In this document: positions 34,535 through 44,189 of the stretch, one piece after another | Position numbering within the stretch: position 1 is the first letter of the stretch | How the letters are laid out: every line of letters begins with the position of its first letter | Made by a program: the position numbers and the translations under genes | Assembly (NCBI RefSeq): GCF_947493425.1 | Contig: NZ_CANLRP010000035.1 | Location: 1 to 58,451, forward strand | Length of the DNA: 58,451 nucleotides | Reading direction: 5' to 3' | From: an uncultured Microscilla sp. | GTDB lineage: Bacteria > Bacteroidota > Bacteroidia > Cytophagales > Microscillaceae | The notes under the pieces: model-generated | The model's input: the letters and a program-made list of their open reading frames with translations, nothing else | Told to the model about the DNA's origin: nothing | The model's database searches: none

Positions 34535-37027
34535 ATGAAAACAAGCATTCAATTAAAAAACACCCTGCTTCAGGTGCAGTTATTTGCCCTGATGCTGTTG
34601 ATTGGGTTTGGGGCACAAGCACAAAAAAAGCCCACTAAAACACTTTCGCCCTACTTTTTGGTCAAAAGCAAAAACTCTAAAGTAGACCAGATGCCTCTAA
34701 AAGAAACATCGGTAAATGTAAACGTGGCAGGGGTCATTGCCGACGTAACCGTAACCCAGGTATACAAAAACGAAGGTAAAAATACTTTGGAAGCCATTTA
34801 TGTATTTCCGGGGTCTACTCAAGCGGCAGTATATGCCATGACAATGACTATAGGCGAGCGCAAACTAATTGCCAAAATAGAAGAAAAAGGCAAAGCTCGT
34901 GCACAATACGAGACTGCCAAAAAACAAGGCAAGACGGCTTCGTTGCTAGAACAACACCGTCCCAATGTTTTTCAAATGAATGTGGCGAATATTTTACCCA
35001 AAGACTTGATCAAAGTAGAGTTACATTATACCGAACTGTTGGTGCCCACCGATGGTGTGTATGAGTTTTCGTACCCCACTGTAGTAGGTCCGCGCTACTC
35101 TGATACTCCTGTCGCTAAAGCAACCTCTAGCGAAAAATGGGTCAAAAACCCTTACCTCAAAGAAGGAAGTAAGCCTACTTATACTTTTAATATCAACACC
35201 ACCATCAACGCTGGCATGCCTATTCAACAAATGGCGTGCACTTCGCACAAAGTAAATGTAAACTATCAGGACAAATCTACGGGGGTAATCAAACTAAAAA
35301 AATCAGAGAAATTTGGTGGCAACCGCGATTACATTGTACGTTACCGTTTGGCAGGCAGTAAAATTCAGTCAGGTTTGCTTTTGTACGAAGGTGAAAACGA
35401 AGTGGCAAGCGGCAAAGAAGAAGACGACGAAAATGCCGAGAAGTTTTTCTTAATGATGATGCAGCCCCCAAAAGCACCCAACAACAGCCAGATTCCTCCT
35501 CGCGAGTATGTATTTATTGTAGATGTATCAGGTTCTATGCATGGGTTTCCTTTGAGTGTGTCTAAGCGGTTGTTGAAAAACCTGATAGGCAAGCTACGCC
35601 CCAAAGACAAATTTAATGTGATGTTGTTTGAAAGCAGCAACCAGATGATGTCGCCCGAATCTATGGAAGCAAACCAGGCAAATATCCAAAAAGCTTTTGG
35701 GGTAATAGACCAACAAAGAGGCGGAGGTGGCACCCGCTTATTGCCTGCCCTCAAAAAAGCGCTTGCATTTAAACAAACCAAAGATTACTCACGCTCTTTT
35801 GTGGTAGTGACCGATGGATATGTGACCGTAGAAAAAGAAGCTTTTGACTTGATTCGTAATAACCTGAACCGCGCCAATTTGTTTGCTTTTGGCATTGGCT
35901 CATCAGTCAATCGTTTTCTGATAGAAGGAATGGCACGTGCCGGAATGGGCGAACCTTTTATAGTAACTCACGGTACAGAAGCTGACGTAAAGGCAGAAAA
36001 GTTTCGTAACTATATTCAAAACCCAGTGTTGACCAATATCAAGATCAAGTATGATGGGTTTCAAGTATACGACACTGAGCCCTGGACAGTGCCCGATGTG
36101 TTTGCTGAGCGTCCTATCATTGTATATGGAAAATATAAGGGCAAGCCTACCGGCAAAATCACTGTTACGGGTTTATCGGGCAACAAAACCTACCGTAAAA
36201 CTATCAAGGTAAGTTCGGCTACTCAGGAAAACAACCAAGCAATTCGCTACTTGTGGGCAAGAGAACGCATCAAACTACACGATGATTATCGTAAATATTA
36301 TGGCGCCAACCGCCAAAAACACGTTAAAAAAATTACTGAGCTAGGACTCAAGTATAACCTGCTTACTCAATACACTTCTTTTATTGCCATATCGCCAGAG
36401 GTCAGAAACAAAGAGGGCAAAATAGTATCGGTAAAACAGCCTTTGCCCCTGCCCAAGGGAGTGTCTAAACACGCTGTAGGCAACACCCGCTCAGTAAACT
36501 ATAGCCCTAGCTCAGGAGCAGGCTACAAAAAAGTAAGAAGGTATCGTCCTAGGAGAACACAGAGTTTAAAGAAAAACGACGTAAAAACATCTGTTCCATC
36601 TACTACCATACACCTAAGGGGCTCAAGCTCAATAAACACTGAAGATAAAGAAGTGGGCTTGCAGGAGGTAGTAGTAACAGCCATAGGTAAGCGCAGTAAA
36701 AAAGACAGCAAGCCAAAGCCACCTGCCCTCAACCGGGTATATCATCGGGTAAAAACTGGCGAGACACTTGCCGTTATTGCTAAAAAGTACCGCATCAGTG
36801 TTGCCGAGCTTCAACTTTGGAACAACTTGGGTAAAAGCTCTTCGCTCAAAACAGGTAAAAAACTAACAATATATATTTCTAAAAAAACATATACTGTAAA
36901 AGCAGGCGATTCGCTCAGAAAAATAGCTCGACGCTTTGGAGTAAAAGCCCGTCAAATAAAAACCTGGAATAAGTTGCAAAGTAAGCAACTCAAGGTGGGG
37001 CAAACCCTTATCATTTATGGTAGGTAG
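34535..37027 (+). CDS. Secreted VIT / vWA / tandem LysM protein
   Basis: Signal peptide at residues 1-30 (ending GAQAQ). Residues 35-165 form a VIT domain, containing TVTQVYKNEG, YVFPGSTQAAVYAM and RAQYETAKKQGKTASLLEQ. Residues 325-500 are a von Willebrand A domain with a complete MIDAS start, DVSGSMHG (330-337). After a helical region there is a basic linker and two LysM domains (about 733-780 and 785-828; YHRVKTGETLAVIAKKY and YTVKAGDSLRKIARRFG). VIT+vWA proteins are commonly surface or periplasmic; LysM suggests peptidoglycan anchoring in place of a sortase signal. Residues 707-719, GLQEVVVTAIGKR, copy the signature of SusC/RagA-type TonB receptors, which is unexpected here. A terminator follows. 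Confidence 0.88.
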   Translation: MKTSIQLKNTLLQVQLFALMLLIGFGAQAQKKPTKTLSPYFLVKSKNSKVDQMPLKETSVNVNVAGVIADVTVTQVYKNEGKNTLEAIYVFPGSTQAAVYAMTMTIGERKLIAKIEEKGKARAQYETAKKQGKTASLLEQHRPNVFQMNVANILPKDLIKVELHYTELLVPTDGVYEFSYPTVVGPRYSDTPVAKATSSEKWVKNPYLKEGSKPTYTFNINTTINAGMPIQQMACTSHKVNVNYQDKSTGVIKLKKSEKFGGNRDYIVRYRLAGSKIQSGLLLYEGENEVASGKEEDDENAEKFFLMMMQPPKAPNNSQIPPREYVFIVDVSGSMHGFPLSVSKRLLKNLIGKLRPKDKFNVMLFESSNQMMSPESMEANQANIQKAFGVIDQQRGGGGTRLLPALKKALAFKQTKDYSRSFVVVTDGYVTVEKEAFDLIRNNLNRANLFAFGIGSSVNRFLIEGMARAGMGEPFIVTHGTEADVKAEKFRNYIQNPVLTNIKIKYDGFQVYDTEPWTVPDVFAERPIIVYGKYKGKPTGKITVTGLSGNKTYRKTIKVSSATQENNQAIRYLWARERIKLHDDYRKYYGANRQKHVKKITELGLKYNLLTQYTSFIAISPEVRNKEGKIVSVKQPLPLPKGVSKHAVGNTRSVNYSPSSGAGYKKVRRYRPRRTQSLKKNDVKTSVPSTTIHLRGSSSINTEDKEVGLQEVVVTAIGKRSKKDSKPKPPALNRVYHRVKTGETLAVIAKKYRISVAELQLWNNLGKSSSLKTGKKLTIYISKKTYTVKAGDSLRKIARRFGVKARQIKTWNKLQSKQLKVGQTLIIYGR

Positions 37028-37066
37028 TCGTTATTTATACACCTTTATTTATTTTGATGCACAAAA

Positions 37067-37098
37067 ACAACCGTCCACTGGGCGGTTGTTTTTTTTAT
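37067..37098 (+). terminator. Strong terminator after the VIT/LysM gene
   Basis: ACAACCGTCC and GGCGGTTGT pair around ACTG, followed by eight T residues. It begins 40 bp after the stop codon. Confidence 0.85.
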
Positions 37099-37580
37099 CT
37101 GGGTACTCAACCCTGCGCTGCTTGAACAAATATCAGGACAAAAACCGGATAAACACTTACCTAAAAACAGGTACATACCATAGGCTGTTTTTTAGATAAA
37201 AATCAGAGGTAAAATGCTCCCAGGGAAAACTAATGATTGTCTACTGGCTAAATGACAATTATCATTTTAATAATTTGCCTAAACTTCTATATTTGTATTA
37301 GTTTATTAGATATTACAATAGTCCATAGTATTTAGTTGATAGTCCATAGCTGATTCGAGTAAATGCTCACCTTGTTAAATACTGCAAACCAGTGTTTTAT
37401 ATTAGGATTGCTTACTCACTTTATTTTTAAAAGTGTTTCGGTTTTACGCCCAAACACCCAATTAAATAGTTTTTAAATTCATCAATAACTGATCACCAGC
37501 AAACAACTTTGACTAAAATCACTGCAGAGTATTGTATTATAAACAATCAAATTATCAACACACTGAATAAAATTACCGTT
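37099..37580. other. Intergenic leader before the universal stress gene
   Basis: AT-rich, no gene. TAGTCCATAG-like words occur twice near 37318 and 37341. An ATG-less upstream reading from 37509 joins the stress gene in frame but looks like leader, not protein. Confidence 0.3.
37288..37295 (+). promoter_or_regulatory. Possible -7 box upstream of the universal stress gene
   Basis: TATATTTG matches TAnnTTTG exactly. The -33 position reads TTT rather than TTG, and the leader to the ATG at 37581 would be about 280 bases, which is long. Confidence 0.35.
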
Positions 37581-38405
37581 ATGAAAAAAATACTTGTCCC
37601 CATCGATTTTTCTGAGCAATCAATCAACGCATTTAATGTAGCAAAAAATATAGCAAAAAAAGCAGATGCAGAAGTGCTTTTGCTGAATGTAATAGAACCT
37701 TATATGCCGTTTTCTGAGGTAGGCTATACTGCCACCGAACAAGACTATATTTCGCACTTGAAAGACACCTCTGTCAGTCATTTGAAAAGAATGGCAGAGG
37801 AAGACAACGGCATAAAAGTAAGTTCTCAGGTAGAGATAGGCAGTATTTTTAAAGTCATTAAAACTTATATTAATGATCAAGCCATTGACCTGGTAGTAAT
37901 GGGCACACAGGGTGCCAGTGGGCTGGAAGAAATACTGATTGGCTCGAACACCGAAAAAATAGTAAGAACTTCTGCCTGCCCCGTGCTTACGGTGCGCAAT
38001 ACTGCTGATAGTTTTGAGGTAAAGGCATTGGTATTTGCCACCAACCTACGCCAAGAGCAGGTAAAAGCAGTAGAGATACTCAAAGAGTTCCAACAATTTT
38101 TTGGGGCACATATTCATCTGGTATATGTGAATACACCCAATGCTTTTTTGAGTTCGCACGAAATCAAAGAGCAAAGCGACGAGTTTGTAAAAAAAGCCAA
38201 TCTCGAAAACTTTACCTTGCACGTAGAGTCTGACGTAAACGAAGAAATTGGGGTAATTCACGCGGCCGAAAACCTGGGGGTAGATATGATTGCTATGGGT
38301 ACACATCAACGTAAAGGCTTGGCGCATTGGTTTGCGGGTAGTATAGCCGAAGATGTAGTAAACCACGCCAATCGTCCGGTACTCACTTTTGGCTTAAAAA
38401 ACTAA
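37581..38405 (+). CDS. Tandem UspA universal stress protein
   Basis: Two Usp domains in one chain (residues 1-140 and 150-274). Domain 1 starts KKILVPIDFSEQSINAFNVA and ends with the nucleotide-binding loop MGTQGASGLEEILIGSNTEKIVRTSACPVLTV, which has the G-2x-G-9x-G(S/T) pattern. Domain 2 is more diverged but keeps AMGTHQRKGLAHWFAGSIAEDV. ATG 37581 is chosen over 37509 because the Usp core begins immediately after it. The role by family is survival under starvation or stress, often with ATP binding in the cytoplasm. It is a single-gene unit with a clear terminator. Confidence 0.9.
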   Translation: MKKILVPIDFSEQSINAFNVAKNIAKKADAEVLLLNVIEPYMPFSEVGYTATEQDYISHLKDTSVSHLKRMAEEDNGIKVSSQVEIGSIFKVIKTYINDQAIDLVVMGTQGASGLEEILIGSNTEKIVRTSACPVLTVRNTADSFEVKALVFATNLRQEQVKAVEILKEFQQFFGAHIHLVYVNTPNAFLSSHEIKEQSDEFVKKANLENFTLHVESDVNEEIGVIHAAENLGVDMIAMGTHQRKGLAHWFAGSIAEDVVNHANRPVLTFGLKN

Positions 38406-38499
38406 CCGCTTGCAGGTTTGTATCAACTATCCCAATCATTTAGATACAGTGCCCACAAGCACTGACTCAATTATATTATAAATAAGCACAATGTAACAT

Positions 38500-38542
38500 C
38501 CGGCAGGTTTTGGGGCAACCCTTATCACCTGTCGGTTTTTTT
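38500..38542 (+). terminator. Terminator after the universal stress gene
   Basis: CCGGCAGGT and ACCTGTCGG form the stem around an 18-base loop, followed by seven T residues. Confidence 0.85.
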
Positions 38543-39193
38543 GTGCATCGTAGTTGATTGTTTGAAGGAACTACCTGTATATTACAACTAAACTTTTAAT
38601 ATACCTGAAAACCCATTCAGTCACTCTACTCTTGTTTTATAACCAAGACGGCAAAAGGCTAAAATGCAAAGCGTTACTTCTCCCAATACTTTGCTTTCAA
38701 ATACATTTTTAACCCCTCAAATAAAGGGATGTTTTCCTTAAATACAGCAAATCAACTCAAAATAATTTATTATAATTAAAATTAAATACAATATAAACTA
38801 CCAATAAAACAAACAAAAACCCTATAATAAATGTTACAATTTGTATTTTAAAATCAAAAGTACTACAACAAAATATTTCATATCACGAAATAAGCTACCT
38901 CCCATATTTTCCTGGTGTTAACCTGGCATTAAGTCAGTTGTTTACCTAATATCCCCCTGCTGGATGTATAAGCCACTGATTTATTTACTACTTACAAAAG
39001 TGAGTATTATTACGGTTAACTGCTATTTACTTACGGTTCATCCCAAAGTTTACTTATTGCATTATACAATCATTTCCACAAAATGTTTCTGCTTACTTTT
39101 TGTATACCTCCTTTTTTGCCCAAAAAACCCTAAAAAATCTAACCTTACAGCCATTGTTTTACACAAACAATTAGTACTCCAGACACTAAATAC
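38543..39193. other. Long AT-rich intergenic region
   Basis: About 650 bases with long A/T runs, especially 38750-38890. An ORF at 38964-39197 is hydrophobic but lacks family character, a good start or conserved pattern, and is not called. No structured RNA was recognised. Confidence 0.4.
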
Positions 39194-39213
39194 GTAAAGC
39201 GGTATTCTGCACC

Positions 39214-39306
39214 TTTTGCCCTTTGGCTTCTCTTCAAAAATATCACGTAACTATGGCTATGCTCTATTTTTGAAGATCACCAAAGAACAAAATTCATCAA
39301 AATCCC
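39214..39306. repeat. Hairpin element, family C, copy 2
   Basis: Begins TTTTGCCCT, carries the perfect 11-bp inversion CTTCAAAAATA (39232) / TATTTTTGAAG (39265), and ends ACAAAATTCATC plus AAAATC. The distance between the two flanking words is 73 bp here and 72 bp in copy 1, while the stem sequences differ. GTAAAG at 39194 and CTTTAC at 39309 could be outer ends. Confidence 0.6.
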
Positions 39307-39410
39307 TACTTTACCTACTTAGAAGCTAGAGTACTAGGGGTTACGACTCAAAATATTCGAGCATCGCCACCACCCAATTATATTACACAACTATTTACAA
39401 ATAAAAAGTT

Positions 39411-42197
39411 ATGAACAAACCACCGCTATTTAAAATCTACCTATTGTTGATATGCTTGCTGGGTTGCGTACTGAGCACAAACGCACAACAAACTGAGGCT
39501 CACCGTCACCAGGCAAGTGGTGCTTTGGCATCAGGACAGTTTTATGCTACAGCAGACGCCAAACACGCACTCGCTTTGAAAAAAGAGTTACCCAACGATA
39601 TCTTTATTCTTGCCACTAAGTATGGGGTAAGTGCCATAAAACTGACTGAAAAAGGAGCACACGAACTGCACCACAAAGTATTGGTACACGGGCCTGGCTA
39701 TGTATATAAAAACAGTCTGGCAAGCGCGCTTGAGGCATTGAACAACCCAGTAAGTAAAGCCAAACAGCAAAGAAAAACCGTTGCCTTTAACTACACCATT
39801 GACCAAGACGCCAAGGTATTGCAAAGCCTTGGAATGGTAAACAACATCAACGTTCAGAATACAATTCTCGACCTGGTAAGCTACGGTACGCGTTATCATA
39901 CCAAAAGCTCGGCTACCCAATCGGCTATAGACCTCAAAGCCAAATGGGAAGCACTGGCTGTAGGTAGAAGCGATATTTCGGTACGTTTGGTAAACCATAC
40001 CAGCTCTAATATGCCTTCAGTCGTCATGACTATTCAAGGAGCCGAAAACCCGGACGAATTTGTGATTATTGGCGGGCACCTCGACAGTACCAACCCCAGC
40101 AACAACAACAATGCACCTGGAGCAGATGACGACGCTTCAGGCATTGCCACCATTACCGAGGCAGCCAGGGTATTGATAGATATGAACTACAAACCCAAGC
40201 GCACTATAGAATTTATGGCGTACGCCGCCGAAGAAGTGGGTTTGAGGGGATCTAATGAAATAGCTCAAGACTACAAAAACAGGAATGTAAATGTGATAAG
40301 TTATGTGCAGTTTGACATGACCAACTACAATGGTTCTTCAAATGATGTGTACATTGTAAACGACTCTTATACTGACAATGCTTTGAATACGTTTTTGACC
40401 CAATTGATGGATCATTACAACGCTTCGGGTGTGCACAAGCTTACTTATGGTACTACCAAATGTAACTATGGCTGCTCTGACCACTACAGCTGGGCACAAA
40501 AAGGATACGATGCGGCTTTTCCACTAGAAGCCAGCTTTCAGGGCTCCAACCCTCACATACACACTGCCAACGATACTTATCAGAATTTCCCTACAGCAAA
40601 CTCGGTACATGCCCAAAAATTTGTAAAACTAGCCCTTGAGTTTTTGATAGAGGTAAGTAAGTCGAGCGATGTTAACAATAACTGTGCAATACCTAGCAAC
40701 CTCAACGCTTCTTCTATAGGCAATACCTCGGCTACCTTGTCTTGGTCGGGCAACGCCAATAGCTACAATATACGCTATAGAGCTCAGGGCAGTAGCAACT
40801 GGACTGCACTGAACACCAGCAATACATCTGCCAGCATAAGCAACTTGCTGCAAGGTACTGGGTATGAGTTTCAGGTGAGAGGGGTATGTACAGCAGGTAA
40901 TTCCAGTTATTCGGCTTCAGCCAATTTTACTACTACCGGTACTCCCACCTGCAATGGTATCACGGTTTTTCCTTATACCGAAAGTTTTGAATCGGGTACG
41001 GGGGTGTGGACACAAGGCAACAGCGACAATATTGACTGGAGCCGTGACAATAACGGGACTCCTTCTAACAATACGGGACCATCAAGTGCTGCAGACGGCA
41101 ATTATTATATGTATATCGAGGCTTCGTCGCCCAATTACCCCAGCAAAACCGCTGACTTATTAAGCCCTTGTATCAAGCTTTCTGACTTGTCGGCTCCACA
41201 GCTTAGTTTCAAATACCACATGTATGGCGCAGCTATGGGGACTCTGAAAGTGCAGATAAGTACTAATGGAGGCAGTAGCTGGACAGATTTATGGTCTAAG
41301 AGCGGCAACCAAGGCAACAACTGGAGCACGGCAAATATTGACTTACCTACTTCGTCAAGTGTCATTACTTTACGCTTTCGCGGAATTACCGGAAACAACT
41401 ACACCAGTGATATTACCATAGATGAGCTACGCATTGGAGAAAAAACCGTTGCCCCGCTCAATTACTGCGCCTCTAAGGGCAACACAGTAAGCGATGAATG
41501 GATAGGCAGGGTAAGGGTTGGCAGCATTGATAATAGCTCTAACAATTCTAACGGAGGCTACTCTGATTTTACAGCACAATCTACCAACCTGAGTAAGGGC
41601 AGCAGTACTAACATTACCATTAACCCTGCCTGGAGTGGACAAACTTACTCTGAAGGATACGCGGTATGGATAGATTACAATCAAAATGGGGTATTTACTG
41701 ATAGTGGTGAGTTGGTATTTTCTCAGAGCAGCACCAGTTCAAGCCAGGTAAGTGGTTCTTTTACTGTGCCCGCAGGCGCGGTTACTGGTAGTACCAGAAT
41801 GAGGGTATCTATGAAATACAACGCCACGCCTACCGCTTGCGAGAGTTTTACTTATGGTGAAGTAGAAGATTATACTGTAAACATTGGAGGAAGTAGTTTT
41901 GCCAAACAAACCGCTTTAGCAAATTATGTAGAGGACAACCGCGTGTTGGATCAACTAGAAAATACTACCTCAAGATTTGCTCCCAACCCTACTTCGGGCT
42001 TTACGAGCATAGCAGTAGGCAAAGAAATGTTTGAGGTAAAGGTGTTTGACTTATATGGGGTAGAGTTGAAAAATATAGCTTATAAGCACAAAAGCGAGCA
42101 CATTGTATTGGATGTGTCAAGGTTACGTGCTGGACAATATTTAGTAATTATGAAAAATAAAGATAAAGTCAAGGCAGAACGACTGGTGAAGGAATAA
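39411..42197 (+). CDS. Secreted M28 zinc peptidase with FnIII, GEVED and T9SS domains
   Basis: Extracellular aminopeptidase-like enzyme. Signal peptide at residues 1-25 (LSTNAQQ). The M28 catalytic domain (about 140-410) shows the zinc-site sequence GGHLDST (His), GADDDASG (bridging Asp), YAAEEVGLRGS (catalytic and ligand Glu), VQFDMTNY (Asp) and a final His in PHIHTANDT. A fibronectin-III domain spans about 425-510. A MAM-like jelly-roll follows (FPYTESFESGTGVWTQ to about 680). Then comes a GEVED domain (SEGYAVWIDYNQNGVFTD ... FTYGEVEDYTVNIGG). The last 70 residues are a type-A T9SS tail (FAPNPTSGFTSI...). Protein digestion outside the cell is the likely job. A terminator follows. Confidence 0.9.
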   Translation: MNKPPLFKIYLLLICLLGCVLSTNAQQTEAHRHQASGALASGQFYATADAKHALALKKELPNDIFILATKYGVSAIKLTEKGAHELHHKVLVHGPGYVYKNSLASALEALNNPVSKAKQQRKTVAFNYTIDQDAKVLQSLGMVNNINVQNTILDLVSYGTRYHTKSSATQSAIDLKAKWEALAVGRSDISVRLVNHTSSNMPSVVMTIQGAENPDEFVIIGGHLDSTNPSNNNNAPGADDDASGIATITEAARVLIDMNYKPKRTIEFMAYAAEEVGLRGSNEIAQDYKNRNVNVISYVQFDMTNYNGSSNDVYIVNDSYTDNALNTFLTQLMDHYNASGVHKLTYGTTKCNYGCSDHYSWAQKGYDAAFPLEASFQGSNPHIHTANDTYQNFPTANSVHAQKFVKLALEFLIEVSKSSDVNNNCAIPSNLNASSIGNTSATLSWSGNANSYNIRYRAQGSSNWTALNTSNTSASISNLLQGTGYEFQVRGVCTAGNSSYSASANFTTTGTPTCNGITVFPYTESFESGTGVWTQGNSDNIDWSRDNNGTPSNNTGPSSAADGNYYMYIEASSPNYPSKTADLLSPCIKLSDLSAPQLSFKYHMYGAAMGTLKVQISTNGGSSWTDLWSKSGNQGNNWSTANIDLPTSSSVITLRFRGITGNNYTSDITIDELRIGEKTVAPLNYCASKGNTVSDEWIGRVRVGSIDNSSNNSNGGYSDFTAQSTNLSKGSSTNITINPAWSGQTYSEGYAVWIDYNQNGVFTDSGELVFSQSSTSSSQVSGSFTVPAGAVTGSTRMRVSMKYNATPTACESFTYGEVEDYTVNIGGSSFAKQTALANYVEDNRVLDQLENTTSRFAPNPTSGFTSIAVGKEMFEVKVFDLYGVELKNIAYKHKSEHIVLDVSRLRAGQYLVIMKNKDKVKAERLVKE

Positions 42198-42239
42198 ATA
42201 TACTGCCTTTTCTGATAACAGACATAGGTTTTTAGTTGG

Positions 42240-42280
42240 CTGCCTGATTGTATTGTACAGTCAGGCAGTTTTGATTTTTG
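42240..42280 (+). terminator. Terminator after the M28 peptidase
   Basis: CTGCCTGATTGTA and TACAGTCAGGCAG pair with one mismatch, followed by TTTTGATTTTT. Confidence 0.8.
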
Positions 42281-42495
42281 GTAAATGCTTTGGCGGTATT
42301 TGCTATTTTTTGTGTTAGCCTATGGTTGGCACACGGCGTTCTGCAAAGACAACTCAACCTAAACTACCCAAGGTAAAAAGAAGTGTAGCCGTAGGGACGA
42401 TGCCTTGTGTATATTTTTACTTTCAGAATCATACTCGTTGATACCTACCAAAAGCGCATAGATTTTTTTTACCATAGTTCATATTGTTTAAATAA

Positions 42496-43152
42496 CTACA
42501 CCCGCCAACCCCCCAACTCTTCCCCTGCGGCAAAATCACGCAGTAATTGTTGAGCAGCGTCTAATGCTTGTGATAAATGAGTGTGCCCGCCAAAATTGAG
42601 AAAAACCAATAGCACTTTTTGGGTTTCGTTGGTAATACAAGTACGGGTAGAGTCGCTGGTGGGGCTACCAAAAGCTCCTACTGCATCACGAAAAACCGGC
42701 AAATGTTCAATGTTGATATTGCCTCGCCCGATGGCTTCATAGGGTTCGTTTGCCTGCCCCAAGTCTAGCAAAATATCGCCTTCTATTTTTTCCAGGTCAT
42801 AGCCACCAATCGAAAACCCGGTATCAATAGATAAGTAGTTGATAATGTCTACTACGTTATTGATTTGATACAAGTCTTGCCCTTTCACAATACGTCTGTG
42901 CAATGCTTCGGCTGACAAACGGTAACGGCTGGGAGCCTTGCCCAATGCTTTGTAAGCCACGCGTGATGAAGCAATGGCCGGAATATCCTTGATCTGCTCC
43001 ATAGGGAGATCTTGTTTTGCCTCGTACAACGCCAACATTTTTTGCCACAAGGCGTCATTTTTTGACTGAAGCTGTATGCTGGCAGACAAACACCCCAGCT
43101 CTAGCTGAGGGCAAAGTGCTTTGATATTGTCTGTAATTTTTATTTGTTTCAA
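42496..43152 (-). CDS. B3/B4 tRNA-binding-domain protein
   Basis: Free-standing B3/B4 domain, the fold found in the editing module of phenylalanyl-tRNA synthetase beta. The recognisable core is RVAYKALGKAPSRYRLSAEAL, then INNVVDIINYLSIDTGFSIGGYDL, and a late FGSPTSDSTRTCITN region. The length of 218 residues matches other stand-alone members (YgfZ-independent, often annotated only as B3/4 domain). Such proteins may bind or deacylate mischarged tRNA, but this is not established. The N-terminal 25 residues start at the first ATG; no better start is seen. The gene stands alone and diverges from the alpha/beta hydrolase pair. Confidence 0.8.
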   Translation of the reverse strand: MKQIKITDNIKALCPQLELGCLSASIQLQSKNDALWQKMLALYEAKQDLPMEQIKDIPAIASSRVAYKALGKAPSRYRLSAEALHRRIVKGQDLYQINNVVDIINYLSIDTGFSIGGYDLEKIEGDILLDLGQANEPYEAIGRGNINIEHLPVFRDAVGAFGSPTSDSTRTCITNETQKVLLVFLNFGGHTHLSQALDAAQQLLRDFAAGEELGGWRV

Positions 43153-43313
43153 TGGGAATTATTTTTAATGTGTTGATGATACCACGAATAAAAAGAATAA
43201 TCTGGGCTTTAACATTCCGTTAAGTGAATTATTCTCTGAAACCTACCATGTTTGTGTGAAAAAAATATTATTTTAACCATTCCTCAGGCAATCAATTTAA
43301 AAAAGTTACCACC

Positions 43314-44189
43314 ATGCGCAAAACTTTATTGAAATGGGCTAAACGCCTGCTGATCACTCTGGTAATTCTGTTAGTGCTGGTACAAATCGTTTTTTTGTTT
43401 ATGAAGTTTCGCATGAGCGACCAAAAAATAAAAGCCTACTTTGAGGCACGGTCTACTCCGGTAAAAATTGAACGCTATAAGGCAAGCAACCGCCAGATAC
43501 GCTACATTGCTACTGGAGCCGACACTTTGCCGATGGTAATATTTGTGCACGGTGCTCCAGGTGGGTTAGACGCCTTCAAGGAGTTTTTGGCAGATAGCAA
43601 TCTTACAAATAAGGCTCACCTGGTAGCAGTAGACCGCCCTGGCTACGGGTATTCAGGTTTTGGCAAGTCAGAACCCTCTATTCAAAAACAAGCCGAATTG
43701 CTGAGACCACTGCTAGACCTCAACCATTCGGGACGTCCGGCTATATTGGTAGGGCACTCGTATGGAGGACCTATAGTAGCACGCATGGCTATGGACTACC
43801 CCCACAAAGTAGCAGCTTTGGTGTTGGCTGCTCCAGCCATTGACCCTGATAATGAGAAAGTGTTTTGGATTTCTTATCCTATAGATTATGCGGTGTTGCG
43901 CTGGATGGTACCGCCTGCCTTTAGGGTAGCAAATGATGAAAAGCTCCATCACGCTCAACAACTCAGCCTGCTAAAAAACGACTGGAAAAAGCTCAAGTTA
44001 CCCATTACCTATATTCACGGCAAAAAAGATATACTGGTGCCTTTTGCCAATACTGCTTTTGCAAAAAAAATGATGGTGAACGCCCAGCTAGAGGTAATTA
44101 CAAAGGACAAAATGAATCACTTTATACCTTGGACTCACCCCCAATATATTCATCAGGCAATTCATAAATATTTAGCACAAACTCTATGA
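43314..44189 (+). CDS. Alpha/beta hydrolase, membrane-anchored (tandem copy 1)
   Basis: Serine hydrolase of the alpha/beta fold. A basic N-terminus and one hydrophobic helix (LLITLVILLVLVQIVFLFM) anchor it. The oxyanion region is VHGAPGGLD, the nucleophile elbow is VGHSYGGP, the acid is likely Asp in IHGKKDILVP, and the His is in KMNHFIPWTHP. The next gene encodes a close paralogue with near-identical blocks (ATGADTLPMVIFVHGAPGG), so this is a tandem duplication. The reading frames overlap by 4 bp (ATGA), which implies coupled translation. Esterase, lipase or epoxide-hydrolase chemistry cannot be separated by sequence. No RBS is visible, as is usual here. Confidence 0.85.
   Translation: MRKTLLKWAKRLLITLVILLVLVQIVFLFMKFRMSDQKIKAYFEARSTPVKIERYKASNRQIRYIATGADTLPMVIFVHGAPGGLDAFKEFLADSNLTNKAHLVAVDRPGYGYSGFGKSEPSIQKQAELLRPLLDLNHSGRPAILVGHSYGGPIVARMAMDYPHKVAALVLAAPAIDPDNEKVFWISYPIDYAVLRWMVPPAFRVANDEKLHHAQQLSLLKNDWKKLKLPITYIHGKKDILVPFANTAFAKKMMVNAQLEVITKDKMNHFIPWTHPQYIHQAIHKYLAQTL

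Noticed and set aside
38964..39197. Hydrophobic 77-residue plus-strand ORF
   Set aside because: It lies in a very AT-rich spacer, has no family pattern, and its composition is what random AT-rich DNA gives.
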